Shown: positions 48,995 through 61,324, numbered from the stretch's first letter. The stretch: 64,000 bases of DNA from Echinostoma caproni (GCA_900618425.1 UZAN01039671.1:7177-71176); one strand, 5' to 3'. Translations and numbers: made by a program. The notes: generated from the letters alone by a model not told the origin.

Positions 48995-49480
48995 GTTACC
49001 GGGACGATGCCGGACAGATGTAGACCTCATTTTGCTGACAATGCAGGGGCTTTCGGTGCTTGATTGCTACGGCCTCTGCTAATCTCAACAATCGTCCATT
49101 CGAGGTCGTGTAAAGAAGCCCAAAAGACGTTCCGTGGTCGGCTTGGTGACCATGCTGCAAAAGATGGCGAGCAACTGAGTATGCAGGTGTTCTGTGCGGC
49201 TGGCTTGATCGGCTGGTTGTTTGTGTAGTCCTCAATCTGATACGTTCGCGTTTGACCCATGCTGGTATATGTTCTGCCACTCGGTTGCACACCTGCCTCA
49301 ATGTTCTGCCCACGTAAACGGATGTGCAAAAACATTGAAATTCATAGATGACGTGTGATTTGGTGGACATATGGAGTAGTGATTTCACCAAGGGCATCCA
49401 AATCTGGGTTTTGGTGAAGTGATTGACCAGATTTGCAGAAAACTGTCTGAAGATGGCACATATTTTGCGGAAAATCCGGT
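48995..49480 (-). mobile_element. Penelope-like element, GIY-YIG endonuclease fragment
   Basis: The minus-strand frame (48996-49502) reads HVIYEFQCFCTSVYVGRT near 49315-49375, then RQVCNRVAEHIPAW, then ARHLLQHGHQADH near 49130-49175 and ending IKHRKPLHCQQNE. This order (C..VYVGRT.R..R..EH, SxxxHLxxxGH, IKxxxPxLCxQ) is the GIY-YIG domain of Penelope-like retroelements. The RT part is absent, so it is a 3' fragment. Confidence 0.8.
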
Positions 49481-49752
49481 CACTCAATTCAACACAACCC
49501 AAATTTTGAAGCCTTTTGTGAAATCACCACTCTCTCTCTGTCCACCAAATCCTACGTAATATATAAATTAAATCGTGCTCCATTATAGTGTTGTATGCAT
49601 TAGGTTTATTTTAGGAAATAATTGCTTTAAATTGATATTTAATTGTATATGTGGAATTCCTCGAATTTCTTAGATGCATAATACAAATGAATGTTAGTAT
49701 TTGATTGGTGCAACTCGTCTTCCCATTCCAAAATATCAACTTTCGGTTTAAG

Positions 49753-49782
49753 GGAATAATGGCTGGGAAAAAGCCAATCTAA
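49753..49782 (+). CDS. MEG exon 25 (30 nt)
   Basis: Acceptor TATCAACTTTCGGTTTAAG and donor A/GTAAGT. Phase 1-1: G plus GG gives Gly, then NNGWEKANL, ending in A. The Gly-Trp dipeptide recalls exon 6 (GGWNEG). Confidence 0.7.
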   Translation, partial: GIMAGKKPI

Positions 49783-50499
49783 GTAAGTGATTTTGATAAC
49801 GTTTTACTACGGATGGATTGAGACAACTGTCTAACGTTCTGTCGTGCACCCAATGAGTTTTATTGTTGCTTTGTCTTATGGTAAAACAGAAATTCTGACG
49901 CAAAATTCACTTTGTTTGAATGATCAATATTGCCAACAGATGTCTCCGTTTTCTCGTGGATTTTACACTCTGTAAACCAGTGGAAAATCATTTTCTTATG
50001 ATTCTGGACTTTCTTCTCGCCGTCTCGGTAATTCTAAGGCAACAACAGGGTCTACTTTGTTTGAAATTGACGGCAAATTCCTCGAAATTACCAAAACAAA
50101 CCTAATGAGAATGGGTCAATCAAACTAAATCCACTTTGAACTTTATGTGATGCACTACGAGTTTCACTAGTCCGTCGAATTCCCCGCAGACACTCAATCA
50201 GAAAGCTTTTGTAAAGGGGACCTCATCCCGCCAGTGCTGAACAAAACCTCGCGAACAAAGTTTGAGACAAATACACAATTGCTTAGCGTTATCTTGCCAA
50301 ATAAGTCGAATTTCCTAAGCATCACTGCTCCTATCATATCATTAAGGTGAATAGCCTTGATTCAGCGTTTCCAAGTCTCTCGGTGATGAATGGCGATTTG
50401 TCATAAAGGCTGATCAATTTAAGAGTTAACCACTCCTTCCGTCTCTTGTGGTTATCAGTCGAGTGATTTGACAGAAGTAATTACTGCTATAACTATCAC

Positions 50500-51240
50500 T
50501 ACTACCACTAGCACTGCCAATGCTAGAGATGCTAATGCTTGTCCTATCCTCATTATCACCCAAATTACCATTACTAATGACAATACTAACGTGAATACTC
50601 ACTTGATGCCAATCACAAGGCGGTATTTCCTACGTTTACTATGTTTGCACACCGGTCATGATGTCCGTTGTTCTGTTCCACTTCGAACATTATGTTCGTC
50701 TGATAATCAGCTGTTGCATGCAACTGGAGCTGTTTTGAAGCTACACATTAATCGGATCATTGAGCTTGGATCTTGGATGCGTGTTTCCGAGAGGCAACAC
50801 ACATCAATCTCTAGACTTTCGAGCGTACAAGCCGGTGACTGGGGGGGGACGGCAGTTCATACGCCTTTCGGATGGGGCCAACTATCCAGAGTACCCGGAT
50901 TGGCCTTGAGCCTCGCACTTGCCGGTGAGCATCACGGTGGTCAACTCCAAAGATGAACTTTGGAGACCGGTTCGGTTGCGCCGAAGATTCGTGCCACTAT
51001 GAGCTTTTTACGCCAGGTGTGGGTGGTTTGGAATCAGGGTTTAGCCAACCCCCATAGACTGACTACCAGTGGTCAGTCAACTCGGTGGATAGCGCCGGGC
51101 GTTCGTCGTTGCCCTCCCACTTTAGTGGTAACACCTCTGCCACGAGAAGCTATTTGAGGCGCTTGGTCCGTTGGGAGCATTTCTAGAGGATTTTGGTACG
51201 AATGGCCATTTCGGGGCCCGATACACCAACTCCCGACCAT
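50500..51240 (+). repeat. Unknown interspersed repeat, copy C (plus), with ACT-rich start
   Basis: The start (50480-50600) is a degenerate ACT/ATT triplet tract. From about 50640 it matches the family at 42040-42600 (see that entry). The 162-codon frame 50468-50956 is the translation of this repeat and is not considered a gene. Confidence 0.55.
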
Positions 51241-52260
51241 AATGAGTCATTTGGTGGCTTGACGATACACACCGCTAAAAAAACATTCTGATTCAAAAGA
51301 GGATCGTCAGAAAAACAAAGATCTCTTAGAAATAAAATATGCCTTACCCACTGATTTCAGGAAAACTAGATTTTTTCCGGCACACTCAACCGTCTGCACT
51401 AGATTTAAAACGGAATTGGAAATACCTTCCATTCCCGTGGGATTATTCAATAGTTAGATGAGTTAGTTTTAAGACAATGATTCGTGTAAACGTAATTTGT
51501 GTATGAGTATCCAGGGGAATCAATCCATTATTTTTACTTTAGGAAATTTCAACTTATGTGCAACAAATTCGTATGGTGCATTTGATCGTGGAAGATGATA
51601 AAGTCCACGACTGGTACTAATGGATTATTGAAATCTGTCTGAAAAATTCTTGCGAAATCGTTATCATTGTTTTTTACCCAATTCTAGTGAGAACTTGAAT
51701 AATCTACTTTAGTCCATTTCCGTTTCATGGCATGCTGAGATACTGTCCGTTTTGTGCTTAGAGAAGCGTTCATGAAAAATAGGATCGGGGCTAGCAGGAT
51801 GAAATTCACAAGAACTAAGTAACTAGGGAAATATGACAATAACCTTGCAGATCTAACTGTATGTCCTAGGTGTCTACTAACTTTTCGCTGATTTATCGTC
51901 TAATATAACAGTTGATTTGTTAAGAAATCACATTTCTGCAAACAGTAATTGCCCAAGTAAAATAACTACATAACTATAGACAGATGGCATGGCAGCAGGT
52001 AGTCCACATAGTAACAGCAATTTCAAGCTCACCTCAGACGTGAACGGCAGTTTGACTGTTACAGGTAATCTCAAGTCGGGTGTAAAAATGTTAGCCCATT
52101 CAGAACTTCTTAGGTAGTATAAAGTAGAAAACTTCGACTTCACACTCTTGATGGATATATGCATTACGGACGATTAAATTGGACTGATTGGGTGTAATGT
52201 GGACTGCGGTAACCCAAATCCAACACATGGAGTGTCCAATAGCTACATTTTTCCGCCTTC
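51241..52260. other. Intron interior, nothing recognised
   Basis: AT-rich sequence. No repeat or splice pair meeting the exon criteria was found. Confidence 0.4.
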
Positions 52261-52270
52261 TTATTCACAG

Positions 52271-52297
52271 CTCAATGTAACGGCCCATGTGATCAAT
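52271..52297 (+). CDS. MEG exon 26 (27 nt), paired Cys
   Basis: One of the best-supported exons: acceptor TTTTTCCGCCTTCTTATTCACAG shortened here to its last bases CTTATTCACAG, donor GTGAGT. Phase 1-1: A plus CT gives Thr, then QCNGPCDQ, ending in T. Two cysteines four positions apart. Confidence 0.85.
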
Positions 52298-52972
52298 GTG
52301 AGTGTGGTTATCAATTTTGAGTTTTTCATGGTAAAATTTAACAGGAACATAACAAGAAAATACAGGTGTTTCTTTCGGTCAGTTGTCAGCAAACCACATC
52401 TTGCATTTAGATGATTCCACCAAATCGATAGCAATAATTCTTCAAATCTATGGTAAAGTAAATGGCATAGCTATCTGAAATCTGACCAGCCTTCATGTGT
52501 TCAAGTCTCACGTTGGCTCATCATTCACAAATCTTCCGTCAAACTCGGAATTTTCGAGAAGGAACCGATTCAACGAACTCGAGCTCTAATCAAAAATGAA
52601 AACAATCGGAATAACTAATCAAAAAATTCGTTTCACAAAAATTGATTTGAATATCTTCTTTTTGGCGATTTTGTGCACTGATGAAGTTCACAAAATTTAC
52701 AGGAACGTATTATGTCTTTCACATTCATTTCCTTCCTCTGATTTACGAATCACAACGCATTTATGAATCCGAACATCTGACCGGGGGGGGGAGTAAATAT
52801 TTGATCCCATAGCATCGGATTTTCTGTGTATTATTGAATATCAATGATGTGAAATACGTCTGAGGGAATGAATACAATCATTAGGAGTAAAATTTTGAGT
52901 TGTTGTTGCAATAATATTATGTAATCATGAATCCTGTTATAATAGAGAATTGCTTACTATTTTCAATAACAG

Positions 52973-52999
52973 CTTGTCAAGTACAATCATGCATTCCTG
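52973..52999 (+). CDS. MEG exon 27 (27 nt), paired Cys
   Basis: Acceptor TTTTCAATAACAG and donor G/GTACGT. Phase 1-1: T plus CT gives Ser, then CQVQSCIP, ending in G. An internal GTACAA at 52981 is out of phase as a donor. The intron before it is 675 nt and the one after it about 5.9 kb. Confidence 0.8.
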
Positions 53000-53029
53000 G
53001 TACGTACACCCTAGTGTTTGATACGGTTA

Positions 53030-54050
53030 TTTTAACTAACTACATTATATATATATATTCGCAGATCGGGGCTTGAGATAGCAACCAAAGAGATACCAAA
53101 TATGTCACTTCTCGTTAAATCATTCAGCACACATTTGAGCTGTTTACCAGAACTGCTACAGTTTGTTAGTTCATTTGGCTCGTCAACCACAACTTAGAAA
53201 AGCATGCCATAAAATCGATTTATCAGTTTTTTACAAATCCAGGGCTCTCCTGTGGGCTTGGATACACATATGAGATCACAAATGTCAGGCTTCGCTTCAC
53301 GTTACATTCAATTCACCATTGACTCCCTAGTGGTAATTTGGGATAATGAATTTGCAAGAATGAATCATAAGTCTAATCCTTCCCGATTGCATGGTTGGCT
53401 CAATGGATTGAGGATCAGGCGAAAATATGAGTCCACGGATGCTGACATGCATCTGAGAGTTCAATGTGACCTGTTCGGAACTGTAAAACGAACACCACGC
53501 ATGGGCTTTCTGTTCTCCTCTGTTGAACCATTCACCGAACTAGTATTCCCGTGCGAATCAATTGAAATTTCTCAACCAGAAGCGCCTTGCACTAAGCTAT
53601 AATACTCACAAAACGCCGTCAGAACCCTGATGAAAAGAAGTATCATTTTCTCTCTCGTTTTTTCACAAGATCAATATAAAAATAGCAAATGCTTCTACTT
53701 TGATACTGAGGTATATACTTATGTTTTCTCTCTTTGGCCTTGACAATCGATCAAGCTATCAGCGGAAAACAAGTCTTTTTGTTAAAAGCGGCAAATTATT
53801 CAGGTCGCAAGACAAGAATATTGATTGACAGGAGTTTGTTTCTGTGTTTAGGCTCATACAAATGATAAAAGTTAAATGCAAACTGTGTATTGACGAAAAC
53901 GATACTGATGTGCATTGAACGCTTCGGTAGTGGTTTCATAATCAATTGTTTGCATGTTGGTATTGATAAACGAGAAATAAATGCCCGTCACCTGCCTGAA
54001 TCAAAAGAATGGAAGATCAAATGGAAGGTTATTGAAAAAAGCTGCAGCAA
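53030..54050. other. Intron interior, nothing recognised
   Basis: A short TA microsatellite at 53044-53060. A 116-codon + frame at 53252-53602 begins with GTG and has no recognised domain. An excellent acceptor at 53669 pairs only with out-of-phase donors. Confidence 0.4.
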
Positions 54051-54055
54051 TAACA

Positions 54056-55950
54056 TTATACGTTAAGTAATATACAGGTATTGATCAAACTCGTGTAACA
54101 TCACCCTCATCTTGGAAATACATTTCAGTCTCCAATATAATACTTCTATATTGTTGGCTATGGCTAAAGTATATTTATTCGTGATTTTATCGCCCACTTC
54201 TTAGTTCTCTTCTATCGTCGTTTGAATTATCGTGACCTTGAGCGTTGCGATGCAATTTGTAGTAGATCGAAAGTTACAAATCAGATTTGAAAAGCAGTTT
54301 AGGCGAATCAGCGTGGCAGTTCATTCTTTTTAAAAGATGATTTCTGTTCCATTACAGTGTTCATTAAGTTGAGCACACTTATTCTTAAATTCCTTGTCTC
54401 TTTTAATTCAGTTCACATTAAATAATTAAGGTAATGAAAGTATTTCAACTTAGCTAAAGTGATCAGTTAACTGGCTACAAAATACCCAGGTAATATCTAC
54501 AATAGGGAAAGAACTAAAAACGTATTCCAAGAAAATACCAGTTTATCTTTGAAAAAGTACCTTGACGTGTGCGGCTCGTTGAGTTACTACCATATCCAAA
54601 CCGGATGAAAGAGTTGAAAGTTTTTGTCATATAATGGAAGTCTAGGGACCTCTTAATCAAGAGGCACATATATCCGATGATTCCGTTGGCGTCTTGTGGA
54701 AGTGCTTTCGTGTGAACATGAATCCAATTTGTTGCACATTCAACGAAATTTCTCCATGAAAACAAAAAAACCGAGAGGGAGAAAATGGGCTAGATCAAAG
54801 TAAGATGATGGTTGCATTTGATCGCAGCGGAGAAGAGTTCCACAAAACCTATCTGCAGGATAGTCCAGGCTGATTAATCGTTTTTCCCTCACGTTTTCTT
54901 TTGGAAAATGATGGTGCAATTTAAAGTGCAGATGAGGCTACCTAATATAAAGCAACAACCATCAAATCATGGTGCGTAATGATTTTACCAACAAATGCAG
55001 ATAGCGCCATCCGTCAATCAGTCAAAGGGCTCATCTCACTGGTGGTCAAACGGTAATTCAGTATATGGAGAAAGCTGATTTACTGAACTAGTTTGCTAAT
55101 AAAAAATAAAGAAGTACACATTCATCCCTGACGAACTAAGACGGAAGTAAATACTGAATGATTTTGTATTGATCTCCTGTACGCACCAGGCTGGATATCG
55201 CAAAATGTTTTTGCATTGCTGAGGGAGTTTGTCCGTAACTGCTGCTCTTCAACTGCATTCAAGGAAGGTATATTTTTCAGAGATGAAGACTGGTATATCA
55301 TCGCGCTTGGAGTTTGTGGCAAAAAACTGTTAGACCTAATCCATTGTTAATTTTTCACACTTATCCAGTCCCTAGAGGGGTGAAGTTCAACGTCAAATTC
55401 ATTTAAATACCGCGCAGCACCTGAGATTTTAATTTGATCAAAAACGTTCTACTGTATCAGAAACAGGGATGTCAGTTGTCTCGAAATTGGTCGTCAATGA
55501 TTAGTGTGTGTGTGTGTGTATTACAGTAAACTGGTGAATTCTATTTAGCAGTGAACTAAGTGGATTGCATGCTAAAGTTACTGCCTCCAGTGCTCAAAAA
55601 TGGAGAAGAGCTAATGGAACATGAACGAGATGAAAGTGCAATACCTATACGAAGTCTACGGGTCATTTCAATTAAAACACTTTCTAGTTACGTTTTCTAC
55701 TGTTAGTTTGTTATTTTACATTCGATGCACCAGCAACCATCGTCCAAATCGCGAAATCGTGCATTTTACTGGCATTCAGCTCATAGCAGCAAATACATAA
55801 GTGGGTATTATATCAGATATGTTCCGATTGGTGTGAGTGAATATTACATTCAATCCCGTGCACGAGGCTGAAATAACGAAGCATTGTGAGGAACGAATGT
55901 GATGAAAATCAGGATGTTTCACGAGTTTCGTTAATAGCTGTATGTTTTGC
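54056..55950 (+). repeat. Diverged about 1.9 kb repeat, copy 2
   Basis: Direct-orientation partner of 13281-15195 (shared anchors given there). A (GT)n run at 55501-55518 interrupts it. Frames are more broken here than in copy 1. Confidence 0.75.
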
Positions 55951-55957
55951 ATATTAT

Positions 55958-56002
55958 ATGTATGCATATATATAAATATATAGATATATATATATATATA
56001 GA
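55958..56002. repeat. (TA)n-rich microsatellite
   Basis: Interrupted TATA repeats at the end of the 1.9 kb repeat copy. Confidence 0.8.
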
Positions 56003-56360
56003 TCTGTTTGCAGACGTTTTATCATCATCATCCATCAAAGAGCGGCCAATAGATAATAACAACCAGGAAATTTGATCGATGGAAAGCAAACACTACCATT
56101 CAAATTTAGAGTATCAAGTTGGATTATCCCATTCGATTGTTGAGAAGCACCAGGCACTCGTAATGGTCTTGGGTGTGTGTCACTCCTTAGAAGCACGTTA
56201 AATACCCTCTAGTTGAATGCACTAAAATTCGATGGAAATACTTGTGATAACCGGCAAATACATATATATGTGCATATATCCCTAGTTTTTAGACCAGAAT
56301 GTGTGACAAATAAATAATGGTACAATAATTTTTGTATGTCGCTTGTGAAAAGATCAGTAA

Positions 56361-56694
56361 CCTCGGTGGAATTGGAACCCACATATGGACGACGCCTACG
56401 CTTTGCCTACGCGAAGGCTTTACAGGCTGAGCTACGAGGCCACACCGATAGTACTGATCTTTTCACATTCGAATTTACCCATCCAATTTACAGAGGCATA
56501 TGGCATCCACCAGTTAGCATGTAAGCTGACTGCCCCGACAGGTTTCCCTTAGAATTCGCCGGAGTCCCCTGAATGAGCTTCTTCGAATGTGAAAATATCA
56601 GTGCTATCGGTGTGGCCTCGAAGCTCAGCTGGTAGAGCGTGCGCGTACAAAGCGTGGGCGGCGTTCATGCGTGGGTTCGAATCCCACCGAGGCC
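56361..56694. mobile_element. Inverted pair of tRNA-derived SINE heads (ACA-loop family)
   Basis: A minus-strand tRNA-like unit (about 56361-56443) and a plus-strand unit (56614-56694) face each other. The complementary flanks (TGATCTTTTCACATTCGAAT at 56455 and its complement near 56582-56601) extend the foldback. Both belong to the family at 31815. Confidence 0.75.
56614..56694 (+). repeat. tRNA-like sequence with intact acceptor and T arms
   Basis: The acceptor stem GGCCTCG/CGAGGCC pairs perfectly (56614-56620 with 56688-56694). The T arm GTGGG/CCCAC encloses TTCGAAT. The D arm is GCTC/GAGC. The anticodon stem TGCGC/GCGTG has two wobble pairs, with the loop GTACAAA giving anticodon ACA. 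The variable region is about 14 nt, longer than usual. I read it as a well-preserved SINE head, not as a working tRNA-Cys. Confidence 0.6.
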
Positions 56695-56784
56695 TCTGAA
56701 CGTTGTACAATCTCGACATACAAACTTCAAATCTGCCAAACAACAATTTGAACAATAATCTATATAAAAGAACGTTCCACGATC

Positions 56785-56915
56785 GACCGTGTGGCTCAGA
56801 AGTAAGGCTCTGAAGCCCAGCCGGAAGGTTTGCGATTCGAGTCCTGACAGAGACTGTCGTAGGGCTTCCAAACAGAAAGAAATAGCTGTCTAGTACTCCA
56901 TTTAGGCTATCACAA
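56785..56915 (+). mobile_element. tRNA-derived SINE
   Basis: A-box-like GTGTGGCTCAGAAGTAAGGC, B box GATTCGAGTCCTGACAG near 56834, then a body with ATAGCTGTCTAGTACTCC near 56882. Related to 27085-27235. Confidence 0.6.
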
Positions 56916-57149
56916 ACATTTCTATTGCATTTAAACAATCAACAAATGAGCAGAAGGGTACTTGAATTCATTGACCAAGGTGTGAACAAGTTAAGTAATT
57001 TATGGTGCGCAGAAAATTCGTTCATTTTACTAATTTTCTGATTGACTCCGTCTAAGATTGAAAAATCGATTTCACTCAGCCACGCTTTACACCATAGTAC
57101 AAAGCTTAGGAAGCACCTGATAGCTGTTACCTACTTATGAGGAATTATC

Positions 57150-57300
57150 TGCAGTGAATAATCACTGGATGCACTGGGATTCGAACACAGTGATGATGGC
57201 CTAGCAACGTGATAAATGAATCCAATAAGCATTCTGGAGTGACTCTCAGGACCTTGTGATTGCATGAATCAAGCCCCGGTTGATCACGGCAATTGAGTGC
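57150..57300 (-). repeat. tRNA-like repeat fragment
   Basis: A B-box-like GGGATTCGAACACAG at 57177 reads on the minus strand, with a degenerate A-box region near 57205. It is preceded on the + strand by an AGGAAGCACCTGATAGCTGT tail near 57108. Confidence 0.4.
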
Positions 57301-57974
57301 GTAGTGAAACTCAATGTAATCACCCACCCGGGATGTATTCGGAGGACAATGTATACATATAGGTAGGAAGTAGCACTTGAATCAGCCGGCACTAGTCTGT
57401 ATAGCTTTAACTCATACGAGGTGTTCAAAATCCTGAATTATAGAATCTAGAATAACTGGGCATTCTCAATCAGACCCTGGGGATTCCCGAAGAATATTGG
57501 TTGATTTAAAAAAAACATAAGAAGCAGGAAAATATCTTCGAGACATTTGAATATGAATGACCGATCTTGATGAATTGTACCACTCTGGGTGAAAATTCAG
57601 TCGGAAAACAAGAAGTGAAACCACGTGGGAGAAAACAAAGCTCTTTTAATACATAGAATTTGAATATTGCTCTTTACCTTTGGTGAAAGCAGAGGAGGAT
57701 TTAGCTGGACAGAAAAAATACCCACCGTCAGATGACCTTGATCGCGAGCACTCTTTGTGTCATAGTAAAGCAGCATTGAGGCTGAAACAAACAAAGCACT
57801 TTATGTAGTCCATTTTTAGTTTTGAGTAAATTTGCCTTGACCCTTAAATCTTTTTCATCCATATCGATAGTTCAGTGGTGAAAAATATCATTTTATACAG
57901 GTTTTCCCTGTCCTCACGAATCTGACTCAAATAGTCGTTAATTTCTCTTCAATTTTCTGAACTGTCGTTTGGTA

Positions 57975-58345
57975 ACCACACTGTGGAAGTGGCCGAACGC
58001 GTTTTCCACCTCGGGACTTGCATAAGGGTTGGCGGAGGTGAAGTTCAGGAGACCTCTCAACGTATGATTAAGACCAGGTTAGCGTTGGCTAATCTATGAC
58101 ATCTCTGGCGTTGGCATGACTTGTCCCTTCCGGTGAAAGAAAGTGTGTTGTGCAACAGTTTGCCCTATAATGCTGTACAGCCTTGAAACTTGTTCTCTCA
58201 GAACAGATTGTGTCTAACAACCATCCGTCTTTGACAACCATTTTTTGCCTAGCATGGTCCGGGTATGATGGGAGAATAGCGATGAGGTCAGACGACGTAT
58301 GTAGAAGTCAGATAGTCTTTCAGTGAGGTGGCTCATTTACTTCCT
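57975..58345 (+). mobile_element. LINE pol C-terminal fragment
   Basis: The + strand reads VAERVFHLGTCI near 57990-58025, then SQRMIKTRLALANL near 58055-58095 and a LWRWHDLSLPVK-like block near 58100-58135. These are the same tail motifs as the fragment at 10290-10990. Stops and frameshifts show decay. Sense orientation in the 5.9 kb intron. Confidence 0.75.
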
Positions 58346-58936
58346 ACTGATGCCTGAACAATATCTAACATATTATGCACTATTTACAGACATTGTTATA
58401 GACCGAAATAAAAACCGCGAAGTGAACAGCCTATGACTTCGCGTAAACGGTTGAAGCGGTTGTTGATTCGGTTTCCCGGCACTTAGGCTGCGTCCCCAAA
58501 GATTCAGCTTGTCTTTGGCAAGAGACACTGCGAGATATAACAACTAAAGGATGTCTGTGGCTTGAATGTACACTCCTTTCTGTTTGGAATCCCGGAATTA
58601 AAATACAACGGTAAAAACTGTCTAGTGACCAAGTAAACAATGTTGTTATTCCCGTAATTGACAGTTTTTGTTCTCTCTCTTTCATTTTGTTTCTGTAATT
58701 TTTCTCAACCCGTGGCGCTGTTGACGCCGTAACGGAAAACACAAGTATTACATATTCCTATATTTATTCTAAAAATAATCATTTTGACGGCACTGGAGCC
58801 AGGGTGAAGAAGTCCATCGGCAAAATATACCTGTTTCAACATTGGATACAAAGTTCAAAACTAAACATTTTTAGACTTACAATGCTGGGCGATGATAAAC
58901 TTCTGAATAACAATTAAAAATTTATTCAATCAACAG

Positions 58937-58963
58937 CGTTTAGCGAATACACAAACGGACCAC
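58937..58963 (+). CDS. MEG exon 28 (27 nt)
   Basis: Acceptor AATTTATTCAATCAACAG and donor C/GTAAGT. Phase 1-1: G plus CG gives Ala, then FSEYTNGP, ending in C. Confidence 0.75.
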
Positions 58964-59627
58964 GTAAGTTCTTTTCTTATGCAACTATTGCATCACAAAT
59001 GGGTTAAGTAGTTTGAACAGGATAAAAAAAGTCGGTGTTTAATTTGCCTGACGAAATAAAACGCAGTCAACCATACATGACACAACTCAAAGTGATTGAA
59101 CTCACTCACGAAAGCAAGGTGTTGATTTTGTTGTATGAGTTTACGTGATGCGTTGCGGTCAAACATTTCCTATTTCATCCGATTAGTCAAAGCTTTCGTC
59201 AGAAATTTCATTGATTTCCAAATGCAAAGTAGTGACAGAATTTGTGTAAGATGGCAAAACGGACACAAACATGGCGGAAATGCGTCGTGTTTCATTTTAA
59301 CTAAAGCTCATCACAGTCTTTCTCTGAAATGATAAGCTACCGCATTTATTCTGGAAAGTTATATCAAGGTCAGTTTTTTTTATTCGTGCTGGGAACACGC
59401 TGGGAACAATTTATCATCAGTATCAGGGACTGAAACGCATGTGATTCACTTCCGTGGCATTTGGTTCACCATCATTTAGTTTCATTACAAATATAAACCT
59501 TACTTCCTGTGGCGTTAATTTCGGAGTCGGGAAAATCTGTTCAACTTTCAAGTAGTCCACCCAAGAAATCTGTTGTTTTAAAAAAATGTCTTGGAACCGA
59601 ATTGGTGATTTTTCAATCGTGGTTCAG

Positions 59628-59672
59628 TTTTACGTGTTCAGCAAAACAACACACACACACACGGTATTTCAG
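59628..59672 (+). CDS. MEG exon 29 (45 nt)
   Basis: Very strong donor CAG/GTGAGT and good acceptor TTTTTCAATCGTGGTTCAG. Phase 1-1: C plus TT gives Leu, then LRVQQNNTHTHGIS, ending in G. It includes a short CA microsatellite that encodes Thr-His, so it could be a chance frame. Confidence 0.5.
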
Positions 59673-59679
59673 GTGAGTC

Positions 59680-61320
59680 ACGCAAACACCGCTGACACAT
59701 AGAACCCTCTTCGTTCGACCGGCATAGATTACAGCAGTAGAGGCAAAACAAAATCTATGATGTGAAAAATACTTCTCGTGCAAAACTTCGCACTTCCAGA
59801 TACTCGAGAAATAGTGCACTGCGGATGTGGAAGTTCAATACGCTTAATATCGAAATCGTTTGCATCGACATAGGCTGATCCCGCCACTTTATTTCAAATT
59901 AGAACTGTAAGGAAGTTAATAATCTTATAGGATGGATAAAAAACGAACATAATTTTTTTTAATTTAGTTGTATGTACCATGGCTCCTTGTTGTTGGAACA
60001 ACATAGAAACACATGGGCTCTCCGAAATCACATCGTGAATGAGTTTATTTGACGTTCAGATTTAGGAGTGATTGACCCTTGTCGGAGATAGTATCTGGAA
60101 CGACCACAACACGGTGAACAGTGAAAAGCCGGGCCCCAGCTGCGTTGGTTTCTTGATCGCGAAACATGAAAATGTTTTTGCATTCCCAAACTAGACGATC
60201 AAAAATCTGGCTTTTACTCTTTCTCTCTCCTTAATTCTTCGATTTCTTATGGGTGGCAAATACCTAGCGTCACATAAAAGGGGTCTCGGGATTTTGATGG
60301 TCAGACCGAACACGGATAAATTGTATCCCGCAATCAGCAATATTTCAATGCTACTTTGAGTGTTGTTTTACATGTACGCCAGCTTCTATCCTTGATGACT
60401 TCATTGTTGGGCAGTTTTTGGCAGTCGTTTATTATTTCCTATGCGCATTAGTACCTGTTCGCAAATGTTAGGAAGCACGCTATTTGGTCGTGTTTAATTG
60501 AACGATAGGTGAGCATTGTTTTTATTTTTAGGGGATGTTTTGTCTGTTCTCCAAGCTTAACAATCTGTTTCCAATCATTACATTACCAGCCCAGTTGATA
60601 TTGTCAGTGCTTGGGAAGTGGACGATTTAAGAGTGTGTTCCAGTGCCGCTAAGTATTCCGTATTTGTGGTTTTTATGAGATTGAAGTGTTAAGTCTTTTA
60701 ATGCCGATTCCTATGTCATCCTCTATGATCAGGTTGTTGGAGAGAATGCGGATCCGATTTTCTTTTTTATATCGGTTCGCAGATGATTATCCGACGTGCG
60801 AGGTCTTCTTGACAGAGCCAGTTTTGTGCATTCCTTTGATATTTTTGTCACCTCGATTGCCACAGTCACAGACAATAACGATTTCACCTGGACTGGGAGT
60901 GAATAAATTGCGAAGCACGGTGAACAGCCAAAATTGAGTTCAGTTTATCCGAGCTGCGAAAACCGGTTTTGAGTGCTTTTGAATATAATGTTAGGGCGGG
61001 AAACGCGATCGATTGTTTGGATGCCATACAACACAGAGATTATAAGGAAAGTAGGGCACTGGTTATGAGACTCGAACAAATAATGAAAATCTTATGATCA
61101 TAATCGCTCGAGCAGCACTGTAATAAACCAAGCATGATCTGAACTATGCTCAACCAATTTCAATGTTGCTGAATAATCACTTGTGCCATGCACACCGGTT
61201 ATTATTGATTTCTTTATTCGGTTGAACCAATGACTTTCAGATTCGAATTATCACGTATTTTGATCACTTTTGCAATCATATCACTAATGCGTCACTGGTT
61301 TTTTTTAATTTTTCCTGTTA
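59680..61320. other. Intron interior, nothing recognised
   Basis: No repeat family identified. Two strong acceptors or donors (GTGAGC at 60507, TTTTTAG at 60533) lack an in-phase partner without stops. Confidence 0.4.
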
Positions 61321-61324
61321 TCAG

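Noticed and set aside
50468..50956. 162-codon plus-strand frame
   Set aside because: A triplet-repeat start followed by an interspersed repeat. It begins with a non-ATG start codon and shows no known domain.
53252..53602. 116-codon plus-strand frame
   Set aside because: Starts with GTG, no signal peptide, domain or splice context, and the phase-1 reading from the nearby acceptor meets a stop.
53670..53710. Interval after the strong acceptor TTTTTTCACAAG
   Set aside because: 41 nt to the only reasonable donor, which would break the frame.
56614..56694. Functional tRNA-Cys (anticodon ACA)
   Set aside because: The variable region is too long, the anticodon is unusual and related decayed copies exist, so a SINE head is the better explanation.
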